DNA of 64,000 bases, taken from contig NZ_JAFBEX010000010.1 of assembly GCF_016908975.1 (NCBI RefSeq), positions 1 to 64,000 of the forward strand, written 5' to 3'. A program made the translations under genes and the position numbers. Positions 26,984 to 36,121 of the stretch are shown here, piece by piece. How positions within the stretch are numbered: position 1 is the first letter of the stretch; each line of letters opens with the position of its first letter. Source of the stretch: Neobacillus cucumis (GTDB lineage Bacteria; Bacillota; Bacilli; Bacillales; Cytobacillaceae). The notes under the pieces were generated by a model that was not told the origin of the DNA, made no database searches, and saw only the letters and a list, made by a program, of their open reading frames with translations.

Positions 26984-27896
26984 ACATTGCTGCTTTATTT
27001 GACCCAGTAGAAACGACAGCTTTAACCGATGGCATATTCGCAATAAATACGCCGAGTAATACCAAAATCCCGCCAATGATTTGATTTAGCGAAATATGAT
27101 TTCCTAAAATAAAATGGGAAGCAAGGATAGCGACAAATGGCTGGATATTCATGAACATCGACGCTGTACCTGCGCCGACTTTAGCTACCCCTTTATTCCA
27201 CCAAAAACCGGCAACTCCTTGAGCGATAATCCCAGCAAAAGCTAACAATATCCACATTAAGATAGAATGACTAATAACAGAGCCGCTCACTAAATTTTCA
27301 ACTCCTGCTGCTGGAATCATCAATACACTTCCTAGTACGGTCGAATAAACCGTAATAATAAAAGTGTCCATGGTTTTCGCTAAACCTCGGATAAATAATA
27401 TACTGATCGAGAGGCACAGCATGGCAATTAAAATGTTAAAGTCTCCCCATGAGATTCCCAAAGCGCCATTTGCAACGCCAATAATGGAAAAAACACCGAT
27501 TAAACTAATCATGGCTCCTGCAGATTTTTTAATCGTAAACTTGACCTTAAAAATGATTCGTTCCAACAAAATGGTGGCTATGGGTGCCAAAGAAATAATT
27601 AATGAGGCGTTAGCGGGTGTTGTATGATGGAGACCCGTAAAGTAAAAGGTTTGATTTAACAGGGTTCCAAAAATTCCAACACCAATGAGATATTTCCACT
27701 CTGAAATGGTGGGGCGCTTCATCCCCTTATGGACCAAGGCACAGATAATCAAAAAAAGTGAGGTAGAGCAAATTCGAACGGTTGATAAGAAAACAGGTGA
27801 AAATCCTTGCAGCAAATAGGAACTAACTGGATAATTACACCCCCATAAAACAGAAACCAAAAAGAGACTAATAAAAGCTTTTATTGTACTAGACAT
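26982..27896 (-). CDS. EamA/DMT-family transporter
   Basis: A 304-residue transporter of the drug/metabolite (EamA, RhaT-like fold) superfamily with ten predicted membrane helices arranged as two repeats; the second repeat begins near LSISILFIRG. I start at the ATG at 27896 (MSSTIKAFISLF) behind GAAAGG; the longer frame from 27986 adds a non-hydrophobic extension with no support. It is divergent from the AraC gene at 28118, which may control it. Substrate unknown. Confidence 0.82.
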   Translation of the reverse strand: MSSTIKAFISLFLVSVLWGCNYPVSSYLLQGFSPVFLSTVRICSTSLFLIICALVHKGMKRPTISEWKYLIGVGIFGTLLNQTFYFTGLHHTTPANASLIISLAPIATILLERIIFKVKFTIKKSAGAMISLIGVFSIIGVANGALGISWGDFNILIAMLCLSISILFIRGLAKTMDTFIITVYSTVLGSVLMIPAAGVENLVSGSVISHSILMWILLAFAGIIAQGVAGFWWNKGVAKVGAGTASMFMNIQPFVAILASHFILGNHISLNQIIGGILVLLGVFIANMPSVKAVVSTGSNKAAM

Positions 27897-28117
27897 GTAA
27901 ATAAACAACCTTTCTAGGGTGTTATTATATTGGAAACTTTTAATAGTATAGCATGGTATTTCGTATCGCGAAAGATAGTAAAACAATATTTAATAGTGAT
28001 AATTGGTTAAGACCTCCATACTTAACATCCATCCCTTTTTGTATGTATACTTTATAAAGGATTAAGAAATTGTTAAACTATAATTAATAAAATAATGCAT
28101 AAAGGTGGGTGAAGAAC

Positions 28118-29137
28118 ATGGAAACTACAATAATCGAAAAACAACTGAGGGAAATGAGTGATTTTGAAAAAAAGCATTCGGGCACATCTAAAAACCCAAG
28201 GCATTACTCCCACTTAGAAGACTCAGAACTAACTTTTTTGAAAGATGTTCAAGCACCCGACATTGTACCGGTAGATTATTTTTTTAAACCTGAACAAAAT
28301 GTTGTTTTCCTAAAACACCCTCGTTTTATCAAATTCACCGAACATAGACATTCCTTTATTGAAATGAACTATGTTTTTTCAGGTACTTGCACACAGTACA
28401 TTAATGGCAAAGAGGTGATCCTCAAGGAAGGAGATCTCTGTTTACTAGATACAAATGTTATGCACGGAATTGAAAACGCCTCCGAAAATGATATTATTAT
28501 TAACATCATGATTCGAACAAGTTATTTTGATTCGGCACTGCTTCAAAGACTTTCTGGAAATGATTTATTAACCGATTTTTTCGTGAATGCAATTTACCAA
28601 CAAAAGAAAGACAGTCGCTATATCATTTTTCCTAAGGGTCAAAATAATCGACTTAAAGAAATCATTATTCAAGCTTTGGGGGAATACTTTGATCCACAGC
28701 TTTGCTCGAATGAGGCCATCAACTCCTATATGATATTAACTTTTACGGAGCTGTTAAGGATTTATAATAGCTCATCAGAAAATAAGGAAGAACCAACCTT
28801 TAAAAAAGCGATTATCTCGGATATTTTGAGTTATATGGAACAGAATTATCAAACCCTGACATTAGAAACGACAGCGGAGAAGTTTCATTTTCATCCAAAT
28901 CATTTAACAAGGCTCTTGAAAACGAATTTAGGCAAGACTTTTATGGAATTATCCCATCAGCTAAAAATAAAGAATGCCTGTACTCTGCTAGAAAATACCG
29001 ATTTAACCATTGATCAAATCGCTAATAAAGTCGGCTATACCAATATTACGTTTTTCTATAAATCATTTAAAAAAATTCATGGTGTTACCCCTGCTGAATA
29101 TCGTAAAAAGAACAACGAAAGTGCTACTATTTTGTAG
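28118..29137 (+). CDS. AraC-family regulator with cupin sensor domain (copy 3)
   Basis: A 339-residue third member of the paralogous AraC group in this window. Cupin motif FTEHRHSFIEMNYVFSG lies at about residues 75-95, and the helix-turn-helix pair at about 230-330 (VGYTNITFFYKKSF-like, read as VGYTNITFFYKSFKK). AGGTGGG sits upstream of the chosen ATG; the frame opens earlier only at a GTG inside the ribosome-binding region. Divergent from the EamA gene, so it probably regulates that transporter. I see no ATTGCTCGAATCA element in the intergenic region. Confidence 0.88.
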   Translation: METTIIEKQLREMSDFEKKHSGTSKNPRHYSHLEDSELTFLKDVQAPDIVPVDYFFKPEQNVVFLKHPRFIKFTEHRHSFIEMNYVFSGTCTQYINGKEVILKEGDLCLLDTNVMHGIENASENDIIINIMIRTSYFDSALLQRLSGNDLLTDFFVNAIYQQKKDSRYIIFPKGQNNRLKEIIIQALGEYFDPQLCSNEAINSYMILTFTELLRIYNSSSENKEEPTFKKAIISDILSYMEQNYQTLTLETTAEKFHFHPNHLTRLLKTNLGKTFMELSHQLKIKNACTLLENTDLTIDQIANKVGYTNITFFYKSFKKIHGVTPAEYRKKNNESATIL

Positions 29138-29151
29138 ACTTTCGTTTTTTT
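29114..29151 (+). terminator. Terminator of AraC copy 3
   Basis: AACGAAAGT / ACTTTCGTT stem followed by TTTTTTT; the first arm lies inside the end of the coding region. Confidence 0.8.
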
Positions 29152-29269
29152 GTTATGAATTAATTTGTGAACAAATTGTGACCAAAATCACCAAAAAGAA
29201 CGATATAACCAAAATATTGTCAGACTATTCTCTAAAATTTATACTTTCAATTAGAGTTTACATCTTGGC

Positions 29270-29297
29270 TTGATTCACTTTTGTAAGTGTTTACAAT
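29270..29297 (+). promoter_or_regulatory. Candidate promoter of the dicarboxylate carrier gene
   Basis: TTGATT (29270-29275), a 16-base spacer and TACAAT (29292-29297). The spacer holds the dyad CACTTTTGTAAGTG, a possible binding site for the adjacent response regulator. Confidence 0.5.
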
Positions 29298-29322
29298 TTT
29301 ATAAGAATCGGAGGATTGGGAA

Positions 29323-30576
29323 ATGAAAATCAATTTTAAAAGTCTGACAACGCAGGTTTTAATCGCAATCGTACTTGGTATAATCTTTGGTGCCCTATTT
29401 CCTAAAACAGGTGCAGAGTTAAAAGTCTTATCGGATATCTTTGTTAAAATGATCAAAATGGTGATTGCACCGATTATCTTCTTAACAATCGTCGTCGGGA
29501 TTGCAGGAATGGGAGATATGAAAAAAGTCGGCAGAATCGGTGGTAAAGCATTATTATACTTTGAAATCGTTTCCACTATTTCCTTGGCGATTGGGATACT
29601 GTTTGCCACGATTTTCAAACCAGGTGCGGGTGTAAATGCACATAGTGCAAAAGGGGATATTACCCAATTCACCCAACAAGCGGCAGAAGGAAGCCATAGT
29701 TTCATGGATTTTATCATGGGAATCATTCCTGATAATTTTCTGGGAGCAATGGTAAATGGACAGCTCCTTCCAATTCTTTTCTTAGCTGTTTTATTCGGAA
29801 TTGCCTTATCTGGACTTGGAGAAAAAGGAAAATTAGTAATTGAGTTTTTCGAAAAGTTATCCGATACCTTCTTCCGGATTGTCAATATTATTATGTATTA
29901 TTCACCTATCGCAGCGTTTGGTGCGATTTCCTACACAATTGGTGAATTCGGTATCGGTTCTCTTGTATCCCTTGGAAAATTATTCGGGTTAACCGTATTA
30001 GCTATGATAGTATTTATTGTTATCGTTTTAGGAGGCATTGCGAAGTTCTATCGATTTAATATCTTTCAATTTATTAAATATATCAAAGATGAAATCTTCT
30101 TAGTCCTCGGGACCTCATCATCTGAATCGGCTCTTCCTAAAATGGTTGAAAAACTAGAGAAATACGGTTGTTCTAAGTCTGTTGTAGGTCTTGTGATTCC
30201 TACTGGCTATTCTTTTAATCTAGATGGAACATCTATCTATCTTTCTATGGCTGCCCTCTTTATTGCGCAGGCTTTCGGGGTTCACTTAAGCTTTGGTCAA
30301 GAGGTCACATTACTAGGCGTATTAATGCTAACTTCTAAAGGTGCTGCGGGTGTAACTGGTTCTGGTTTTGTAACGTTGGCTGCAACCTTAGCTGCCTTCC
30401 CAAGTGTACCAGTTGAAGGTATTGCTCTTCTTCTAGGGGTTGACCGGTTTATGTCTACAGCACGTGCCTTAACAAACTTAATTGGCAATGGCGTCGCAAC
30501 AGTCGTTGTTTCCAAAATGGAAAATGAGTTCGATGAGAATGTTACATCCAAGCAATCTATTAGTCAAACGGCCTAA
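29323..30576 (+). CDS. dctA: C4-dicarboxylate/cation symporter (DctA/DctP-like)
   Basis: A 417-residue carrier of the dicarboxylate/amino acid:cation symporter family, importing succinate, fumarate or malate. The serine-rich substrate loop GTSSSESALPKM, the unwound helix 7 motif TGYSFNLDGTSIY and the helix 8 sequence GVDRFMSTARALTNLIGN resemble DctA more than glutamate carriers. TCGGAGG precedes the ATG. It is followed by a DcuR/DcuS-like two-component pair, the classic regulator of such carriers. Uptake of C4 acids would feed the malic enzyme and TCA genes further on. Confidence 0.9.
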   Translation: MKINFKSLTTQVLIAIVLGIIFGALFPKTGAELKVLSDIFVKMIKMVIAPIIFLTIVVGIAGMGDMKKVGRIGGKALLYFEIVSTISLAIGILFATIFKPGAGVNAHSAKGDITQFTQQAAEGSHSFMDFIMGIIPDNFLGAMVNGQLLPILFLAVLFGIALSGLGEKGKLVIEFFEKLSDTFFRIVNIIMYYSPIAAFGAISYTIGEFGIGSLVSLGKLFGLTVLAMIVFIVIVLGGIAKFYRFNIFQFIKYIKDEIFLVLGTSSSESALPKMVEKLEKYGCSKSVVGLVIPTGYSFNLDGTSIYLSMAALFIAQAFGVHLSFGQEVTLLGVLMLTSKGAAGVTGSGFVTLAATLAAFPSVPVEGIALLLGVDRFMSTARALTNLIGNGVATVVVSKMENEFDENVTSKQSISQTA

Positions 30577-30604
30577 CCTCCTTTAAAACTACTAGATAAA
30601 AGAC

Positions 30605-30634
30605 ATCAGCCACGAAAACCGTGGCTGTTTTTTT
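30605..30634 (+). terminator. Terminator after the dicarboxylate carrier gene
   Basis: Perfect 8-bp stem CAGCCACG / CGTGGCTG with a 5-base loop and a TTTTTTT tail. Confidence 0.9.
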
Positions 30635-30691
30635 GAGGATAGGAAAAAAAGTAGGGTATAATGGTAGAAAAGATATCAAAGGAGAAAAGTC

Positions 30692-31369
30692 ATGGAGCCA
30701 ATCAAAGTCTTGATTGTGGAAGATGATCCGATGGTCATGGAGATAAATGCTCAATTCGTTTCCAAGCTTCCTGGCTTTAAGTTAGCTGGAAAAGCTTTCA
30801 ATGGTAAAGAAGCGATCTCATTCATCAACAAAGAAAAGCCGAATCTCGTTTTACTAGATTTCTTTTTACCAGACACCAATGGACTTACTTTGTTACAAAC
30901 TATTAGAAATAACCATTATCCTTTAGACGTTATTCTCTTAACAGCGAATCGTGATCCACACCATATTCAGGAGATATTTCGCGCTGGGGTTGTAGATTAT
31001 ATTGTCAAACCATTCCGATTTGACCGTTTCCAAACAGCACTTGAGCAATATCGTCAAACCGTAAAAAAATTCAAGGAAAATAAACCGTTTGAGCAAGCAG
31101 ATTTGGATGAGTTAATGGGAGTTCAGCGCAAGGTGGGCGAGTCAGAAGAATATTTGCCAAAAGGGTTGAATGACAGAACCCTCCAGCAAATCGTACAATT
31201 TTTAAAAGGACAAGATGAGCCTCTTTCTTCTGAAGATGTTGCCGCGGGCATTGGATTAGCACGTGTCACTGTTCGCCGGTATTTAGACTATCTAGAGAAA
31301 AAAGGCGATATTGTGATGGAAATTCAATATGGTTCTGTCGGCCGTCCGATGAATAAGTACAGGTTATAG
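30692..31369 (+). CDS. dctR: CitB/DcuR-family response regulator
   Basis: A 225-residue response regulator. Receiver domain at residues 1-120 with the acidic pair at 11-12, phosphoacceptor Asp56 in LVLLDFFLPD, Thr84 and Lys106. A C-terminal helix-turn-helix of the CitB/DcuR type (about 165-220, LARVTVRRYLDYLEKKGDI). AAAGGAG lies just upstream. Encoded immediately before its kinase and after a C4-dicarboxylate carrier, matching the DctSR control of dctP in B. subtilis; the symbol is assigned from that context. Confidence 0.88.
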   Translation: MEPIKVLIVEDDPMVMEINAQFVSKLPGFKLAGKAFNGKEAISFINKEKPNLVLLDFFLPDTNGLTLLQTIRNNHYPLDVILLTANRDPHHIQEIFRAGVVDYIVKPFRFDRFQTALEQYRQTVKKFKENKPFEQADLDELMGVQRKVGESEEYLPKGLNDRTLQQIVQFLKGQDEPLSSEDVAAGIGLARVTVRRYLDYLEKKGDIVMEIQYGSVGRPMNKYRL

Positions 31370-31402
31370 CCTTTTTTTAAAAATATGGAAAGGGGTGATC
31401 CT

Positions 31403-32989
31403 GTGCGAAAAAAAAGACCACAGTTTCGTCTTCAAACCACGATAACCTTTTTAGTATGCGGGGTTGTGGCACTTGCTTTATTTGTCACCGATTTGCTCAT
31501 AAGTAACGAAATAGGAGAAACGACACTAAATAATCAAACAGATAAAGCAATGAATATTGCCAAGATGGTTGCGCATTCTCCCCTTACTATAAAAAATTTG
31601 GAACAAAAGCAAGATGAATTGGAGTTACAGAAATATACTAGCGAAATGACTAAGATAACTGCCGTCGAATTTATTGTTGTGATGGATATGAATGGGATAC
31701 GGAAAACGCATCCTAGTCCAGATAAAATTGGGCAACATTTTGTTGGAGGCGATGAAGGACCTGTTCTCCGTGGTCAAGAAAATACCTCCATCGCAAAGGG
31801 AACATTAGGGTACTCATTAAGAGCCTTTACTCCGGTATTTTCAGACGCTGGAAAACAAATCGGCGCTGTTGCGGTAGGAATTTCTCTTAATAAGGTCAAA
31901 CAGAACGTTAAAAACAGCAAACATGTCATTTATTTAGCTGTTATTTTCGGCGTATTAATTGGAGTTATGGGGGCCATTTTTTTAGCTAGAAAAATAAAGA
32001 AAAGTATGTTTGGTCTGGAACCATTTGAAATTGGTAAATTACTTGAAGAAAGAAGTGCCATGCTTCAATCCACTAAGGAAGGAATCCTAGCAGTTGATCA
32101 GGATGCCCGAATCACACTCATTAATAATGAGGCACTGCGGTTATTTGAAGAAGCAGGAATGAAAGAAAACCCTGTCGGCCACTTAGTGGACCAATATCTC
32201 CCTCAACTTCAATTGCGAAATGTCTTGGAAACAGGGAAACCAAGTCTGAATATTGAAGTTGATTTATCTGGTATTACCCTATTTGCCAACCAACTGCCGA
32301 TTATTGTCGGTAATCAAATGGTTGGGGCCATTACTACTTTTCGGGACAAAACAGAAATCAATAAATTAGCTAAAGAGCTCACGGGTGTCACACTTTATGC
32401 AGAGGCATTAAGGGCACAATCCCATGAATTCATGAACAAGCTTCATGTTGTGTTAGGATTAGTTCACCTGCAGCAATATGAAAAGCTTTCCGATTATATT
32501 GACTATATTTCCGACCAACTTCAAAATGAAGTCGGTTATATTGCAAGTAAAATAAAAGACCCCGCTCTAGCAGGGTTCATACTTGGGAAAATGAGCTACG
32601 CAAGGGAAATGGGGGCAGAACTTACCTTCTCAGGAGAAGGTACCTTGCCTGAACCTGCCCTGCCTGAAACTACTCATGAAATAATTACTATTATTGGAAA
32701 CTTAACTGATAATGCTTTAGAGGCTCTTTCCGGCCAAGAGAATAAAAAGGTATTCATTCATTTTGATTATTATGATCATGAGCTTTTAATTGAAATAGCG
32801 GACAATGGTCCCGGAATTGAAGCGGATATAGTTAAGCAGATATTTTCGAAAGGGTTTTCTACAAAAGGGAACGATCGAGGAATCGGTTTATTTCTTGTTA
32901 AACGCAGTATAGAAAAAATTCACGGTCAGATTGAACTTTCTACAGAGGTTGGAAAAGGAACGAGGTTTACTGTTACCCTCCCCTATTAA
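31403..32989 (+). CDS. dctS: CitA/DcuS-family sensor histidine kinase
   Basis: A 528-residue membrane kinase. First membrane helix at about 12-34, extracytoplasmic PAS-like sensor at about 35-170 (VEFIVVMDMNGIRKTHP, typical of CitA/DcuS), second helix at about 175-195, a cytoplasmic PAS domain, then the phosphoacceptor His about 341 in SHEFMNKLHVV and the ATPase domain with NLTDNALEAL, DNGPGI and GIGLFLVK. I prefer the GTG start at 31403, which has AAGGGGTGA correctly placed; the ATG 18 bases earlier has no such site and contains it. It should sense external C4-dicarboxylates. Confidence 0.87.
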   Translation: MRKKRPQFRLQTTITFLVCGVVALALFVTDLLISNEIGETTLNNQTDKAMNIAKMVAHSPLTIKNLEQKQDELELQKYTSEMTKITAVEFIVVMDMNGIRKTHPSPDKIGQHFVGGDEGPVLRGQENTSIAKGTLGYSLRAFTPVFSDAGKQIGAVAVGISLNKVKQNVKNSKHVIYLAVIFGVLIGVMGAIFLARKIKKSMFGLEPFEIGKLLEERSAMLQSTKEGILAVDQDARITLINNEALRLFEEAGMKENPVGHLVDQYLPQLQLRNVLETGKPSLNIEVDLSGITLFANQLPIIVGNQMVGAITTFRDKTEINKLAKELTGVTLYAEALRAQSHEFMNKLHVVLGLVHLQQYEKLSDYIDYISDQLQNEVGYIASKIKDPALAGFILGKMSYAREMGAELTFSGEGTLPEPALPETTHEIITIIGNLTDNALEALSGQENKKVFIHFDYYDHELLIEIADNGPGIEADIVKQIFSKGFSTKGNDRGIGLFLVKRSIEKIHGQIELSTEVGKGTRFTVTLPY

Positions 32990-33072
32990 AATGAACCAGG
33001 ATTAACACGTAATAACTTAGGGCAGTCAATTTGATTTATGTATAGGGATTCAATTAACCTCTTTAAATACAG

Positions 33073-33109
33073 ACAGGGACATTCTTTATCAGAGAATGTC
33101 CCTTTTTTT
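33073..33109 (+). terminator. Terminator of the two-component operon
   Basis: Perfect 11-bp stem AGGGACATTCT / AGAATGTCCCT, 7-base loop, then TTTTTT, between the convergent kinase and GH78 genes. Confidence 0.9.
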
Positions 33110-33111
33110 GA

Positions 33112-35949
33112 TTATACTTGTAATTTACGATTTTCCAACCCACATACATTTTCTAATTTGTATTTTATATTTATTTGTCCCGAAGCTGCAGTGAATGCTA
33201 ATCGTTTTTCTTCTTCATACAATTGAACATCCGAATAGCCCATTTTTATCACTTCATTCTTTAATTCCTGAATGCAGTCCTGACTGATATTTATCAGTGA
33301 TATGACAGCAAGTGAATTGGCCGGTATGTTGACTTGAAGAATCATATTTTTCCCGTCTTGAACCTCCCATTTCACCTTAATTTCACCATACACCGACTCA
33401 TATTGGGTCTCGGCAAATGTTAATCTGTCACAGATATGTGGTTCTACCTTAAACTTACTGTATCCTGGTTCCATTGGAGTTAACCCGCCAATATGGCGAA
33501 CAAGCCAATCTCCGATACAACCAAAAGCATAATGATTAAAGGAAAAAGCACCGACTGTCCCATCCGGTTTAATCGCTTCCCAAGATTCCCAAATGGTCGT
33601 TGCCCCATTTTTTACTTCATAAAGCCATGAAGGACAGGCTGTTTGGAAAAGAAGCTTATAGGCTATGTCCTCATAACCATTTTCACATAAAACATCCATA
33701 ATAAAAGGAACTGATAAAAATCCAGTATCAATCTTAAAATCATTTTTCTCAATTAACTCTACTAATCTTTCGACTGCCTTTTTCTTTGGATCACCTGACA
33801 ACAGATTAAAGGCAAGAGCAATCGTATACACGCCCTGGTAATCAGCTGTCATTAGCCCTGACTCGTTTACATAGGCCGTTCCAAAGGCTTCTTTCACCTT
33901 ACCATGAAGGGTTTGGTAATAATCAGCCTTGTCTTGTCTTCCGAGAATTTTAGAAACTTCAGCTAATAAACCAGCAGAATAAGCATAATAGGCAGTAGCA
34001 ATCGGATCCTTCGTCACCAATGCGGAAGCGATTGGTCCTTGCGGCTTTTCACCGAACATAAAACTCGGAATCATCCAGTCGCCAAAATGAAACTTTGTAT
34101 CCCATAAATATCGCTCATGTTCATTTTCAACATTTTCTTTATTTTGTGCTGCACTTTTTTGTACATAATCAAGCCATTTTTCCATTTTCGGGAAGCATTG
34201 TTCTAGGATTCTTCGATCACCGTACCTCTGAAAAAGTACCCAAGGAACAATCAGAATGGCATCTCCCCATCCCGCTGAAGAAATCGTTTCAGTAAATTTC
34301 TTATCATTCCAAATATCCTTTGGTGCTGGACAGTAATTAAGAATTTCTCCTTCTTCTGTTTGCTCCTTCTTTAAGTTCCAAAGCCACCTTGTTAAAAATG
34401 CTTGGACATCCATATTGAAGGCAGCGGTCGGAGCAAAAACCTGGATATCACCCGTCCAGCCAGCTTTTTCACGCTGCGGACAGTCGGTCGGAATCGACAG
34501 CATATTGCCTTTTTGGCTCCATTGGATATTGTTCCAAAGTTGATTAATTTTCGGATCAGATGTGGTGAACTGACCTGTCATCTTCATGTCTGAATATAAA
34601 ACAATTGCTGTTATGTCCTCATACTCTAGCTCAGAATCATAGCCTGATAGTCTTACATAACGGAAACCATGGAAAGTGAAAGTTGGTTCGAACACCTCTC
34701 CATTCTCACCCCTGGTCACATAATAATCGGTTTGCTCTTTATTTCTTCCTACTATATTATTAAAAAACTCTCCATTTTCGTTTAAGACTTCACAATGTTC
34801 AAATTTAAGTTCCTGTCCGCTTGAACCCTGTACATGAAGTCGGATACGGCCGGCGATGACTTGACCAAAATCAATCATATAAGCTTGGGTCTGATCCTTC
34901 CAAATATTAACTGGGGATAGAGTTTCAACCGGTTTTACCAACTCCCCATATTGGGCTCTTAAGTTAGCTAATTTATCATCAGCAACTGAAACTGATGCCC
35001 ATTCATGGGTTAAACTATCATATCCTGGCTGATCCCATCCTGACTTCTCAAGATTTTTAACCTGTTTTTCTCCAATGAAAATATCGCTGTAAACATAATG
35101 ACTGTTTGATGATAAAAACGAATCGTCTGTAGCTATAATTTGTTTTGTTTGGTCTGTATAAGTGATTTCCAATTGCGCCAGCAGCCCTAGTCTGTTGCCA
35201 AATTGGGCGCTTCCTCCAGGGACGCTTATTCTGCCTGCATACCATCCATCTGCAAGAATGACTCCTAATACATTTTCACCTTCGAGCAAATAGGGCAAAA
35301 CATCATAGGTTTGATATTGCAGGTAGTTGGAATAGGATGTGTAATCAGGTGTAAATTCTGCATCCGTAATTCTTTGTCCATTGATTTTAGCGTGATAAAG
35401 TCCATGCGCTGTAATGTAAAGACGTGCCTTCTCTATTTTCTTTTGATCAATGTGAAAGGATTTACGAACCAATTTAGGCGGATGCAGTCTATCTTCCGGG
35501 GAAGGCTGATTCGCTTTTTTCTTATTAATAAACATATCCTCTAAGGTTAGTTCCGGTTCTTCTGTTACATTTTCTTGCTGTGGCTCAATCCATTTCGCCA
35601 CCCATTCTTCCTCATGTAATAGCCCCATTTCCCAATGACCTTCACTGCTCCACGCTGATTCCTCTCCATTAGAACACCAAACACGGACTTGCCAAGTATA
35701 GCTGGTTTTACTCTGCAATAAAGGGCCTTCATATGGAATGTTCACGGAAACTTGTGATTGTACTTTATTAGAATCCCAAATCAACTTTTTAAAGTCCGAA
35801 GATGCATTTTCAAACACATTAATTTGATAGGCAGACTGGAATATGCCTGTCCGTTCACTTTCTAGTCTCCAGCTGAAACGCGGCTGTAGGATATCCGTTC
35901 CCATCAGACTATCCTGATTTTCGATTGTTAACTTGATGACCTGGGTCAA
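33112..35949 (-). CDS. GH78 alpha-L-rhamnosidase (copy 2)
   Basis: A 945-residue family 78 enzyme clearly diverged from copy 1. It has N-terminal beta domains, a carbohydrate-binding segment (LYHAKINGQRITDAEFTPDY), a long insertion at about residues 125-160, the alpha/alpha barrel (about 440-800) and a C-terminal beta domain. General acid Glu494 is in DCPQREKAGW; base Glu788 is in TTIWESWE. The start is a TTG preceded by AAGGAGG seven bases upstream. No signal peptide: cytosolic. It follows a carrier gene and a small membrane ORF and lies beside the first quercetinase module, which suggests a flavonol rhamnoside such as quercitrin as substrate. Confidence 0.92.
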   Translation of the reverse strand: MTQVIKLTIENQDSLMGTDILQPRFSWRLESERTGIFQSAYQINVFENASSDFKKLIWDSNKVQSQVSVNIPYEGPLLQSKTSYTWQVRVWCSNGEESAWSSEGHWEMGLLHEEEWVAKWIEPQQENVTEEPELTLEDMFINKKKANQPSPEDRLHPPKLVRKSFHIDQKKIEKARLYITAHGLYHAKINGQRITDAEFTPDYTSYSNYLQYQTYDVLPYLLEGENVLGVILADGWYAGRISVPGGSAQFGNRLGLLAQLEITYTDQTKQIIATDDSFLSSNSHYVYSDIFIGEKQVKNLEKSGWDQPGYDSLTHEWASVSVADDKLANLRAQYGELVKPVETLSPVNIWKDQTQAYMIDFGQVIAGRIRLHVQGSSGQELKFEHCEVLNENGEFFNNIVGRNKEQTDYYVTRGENGEVFEPTFTFHGFRYVRLSGYDSELEYEDITAIVLYSDMKMTGQFTTSDPKINQLWNNIQWSQKGNMLSIPTDCPQREKAGWTGDIQVFAPTAAFNMDVQAFLTRWLWNLKKEQTEEGEILNYCPAPKDIWNDKKFTETISSAGWGDAILIVPWVLFQRYGDRRILEQCFPKMEKWLDYVQKSAAQNKENVENEHERYLWDTKFHFGDWMIPSFMFGEKPQGPIASALVTKDPIATAYYAYSAGLLAEVSKILGRQDKADYYQTLHGKVKEAFGTAYVNESGLMTADYQGVYTIALAFNLLSGDPKKKAVERLVELIEKNDFKIDTGFLSVPFIMDVLCENGYEDIAYKLLFQTACPSWLYEVKNGATTIWESWEAIKPDGTVGAFSFNHYAFGCIGDWLVRHIGGLTPMEPGYSKFKVEPHICDRLTFAETQYESVYGEIKVKWEVQDGKNMILQVNIPANSLAVISLINISQDCIQELKNEVIKMGYSDVQLYEEEKRLAFTAASGQINIKYKLENVCGLENRKLQV

Positions 35950-36061
35950 GACTTTTCCTCCTTATTTGCCCTCTATTTCTCATGTTGTTTACAATAAGAG
36001 GTGCTACAATTATTTCAAAAAGAACTGCTGGTATTGCAATTAGTATCAAGGTTATATTCAT
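35909..36061 (-). CDS. Small putative membrane protein, 50 aa
   Basis: A 50-residue frame with a strong GGAGG seven bases before its ATG. Residues 4-25 are a continuous hydrophobic segment (ILIAIPAVLFEIIVAPLIV), followed by a basic stretch, NNMRNRGQIRRK. It lies between a carrier gene and GH78 copy 2 on the same strand, and its end overlaps the first 41 bases of GH78, so the two may be translationally coupled. I do not recognise a family. It could be a helper peptide of the carrier, or a leader controlling GH78 translation. Confidence 0.5.
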   Translation of the reverse strand: MNITLILIAIPAVLFEIIVAPLIVNNMRNRGQIRRKSLDPGHQVNNRKSG

Positions 36062-36082
36062 GTGTAACCTCCGACATATGGA

Positions 36083-36112
36083 TAAAATCCACGCAAATTG
36101 AGCGCGGATTCC
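36083..36112 (-). terminator. Intercistronic hairpin after MFS copy 3
   Basis: AATCCACGC / GCGCGGATT stem with one mismatch and a 7-base loop; the minus strand continues TTTTATCC. Likely a weak terminator between the carrier and the small ORF-GH78 genes. Confidence 0.5.
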
Positions 36113-36121
36113 TTCACTTTT

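Noticed and set aside
27897..27986. Upstream extension of the EamA gene
   Set aside because: Non-hydrophobic extension without a ribosome binding site; the internal ATG has one.
29247..29885. Antisense frame of 212 residues over the dicarboxylate carrier gene
   Set aside because: It is the mirror of a well-supported transporter gene, with no ribosome binding site or domain.
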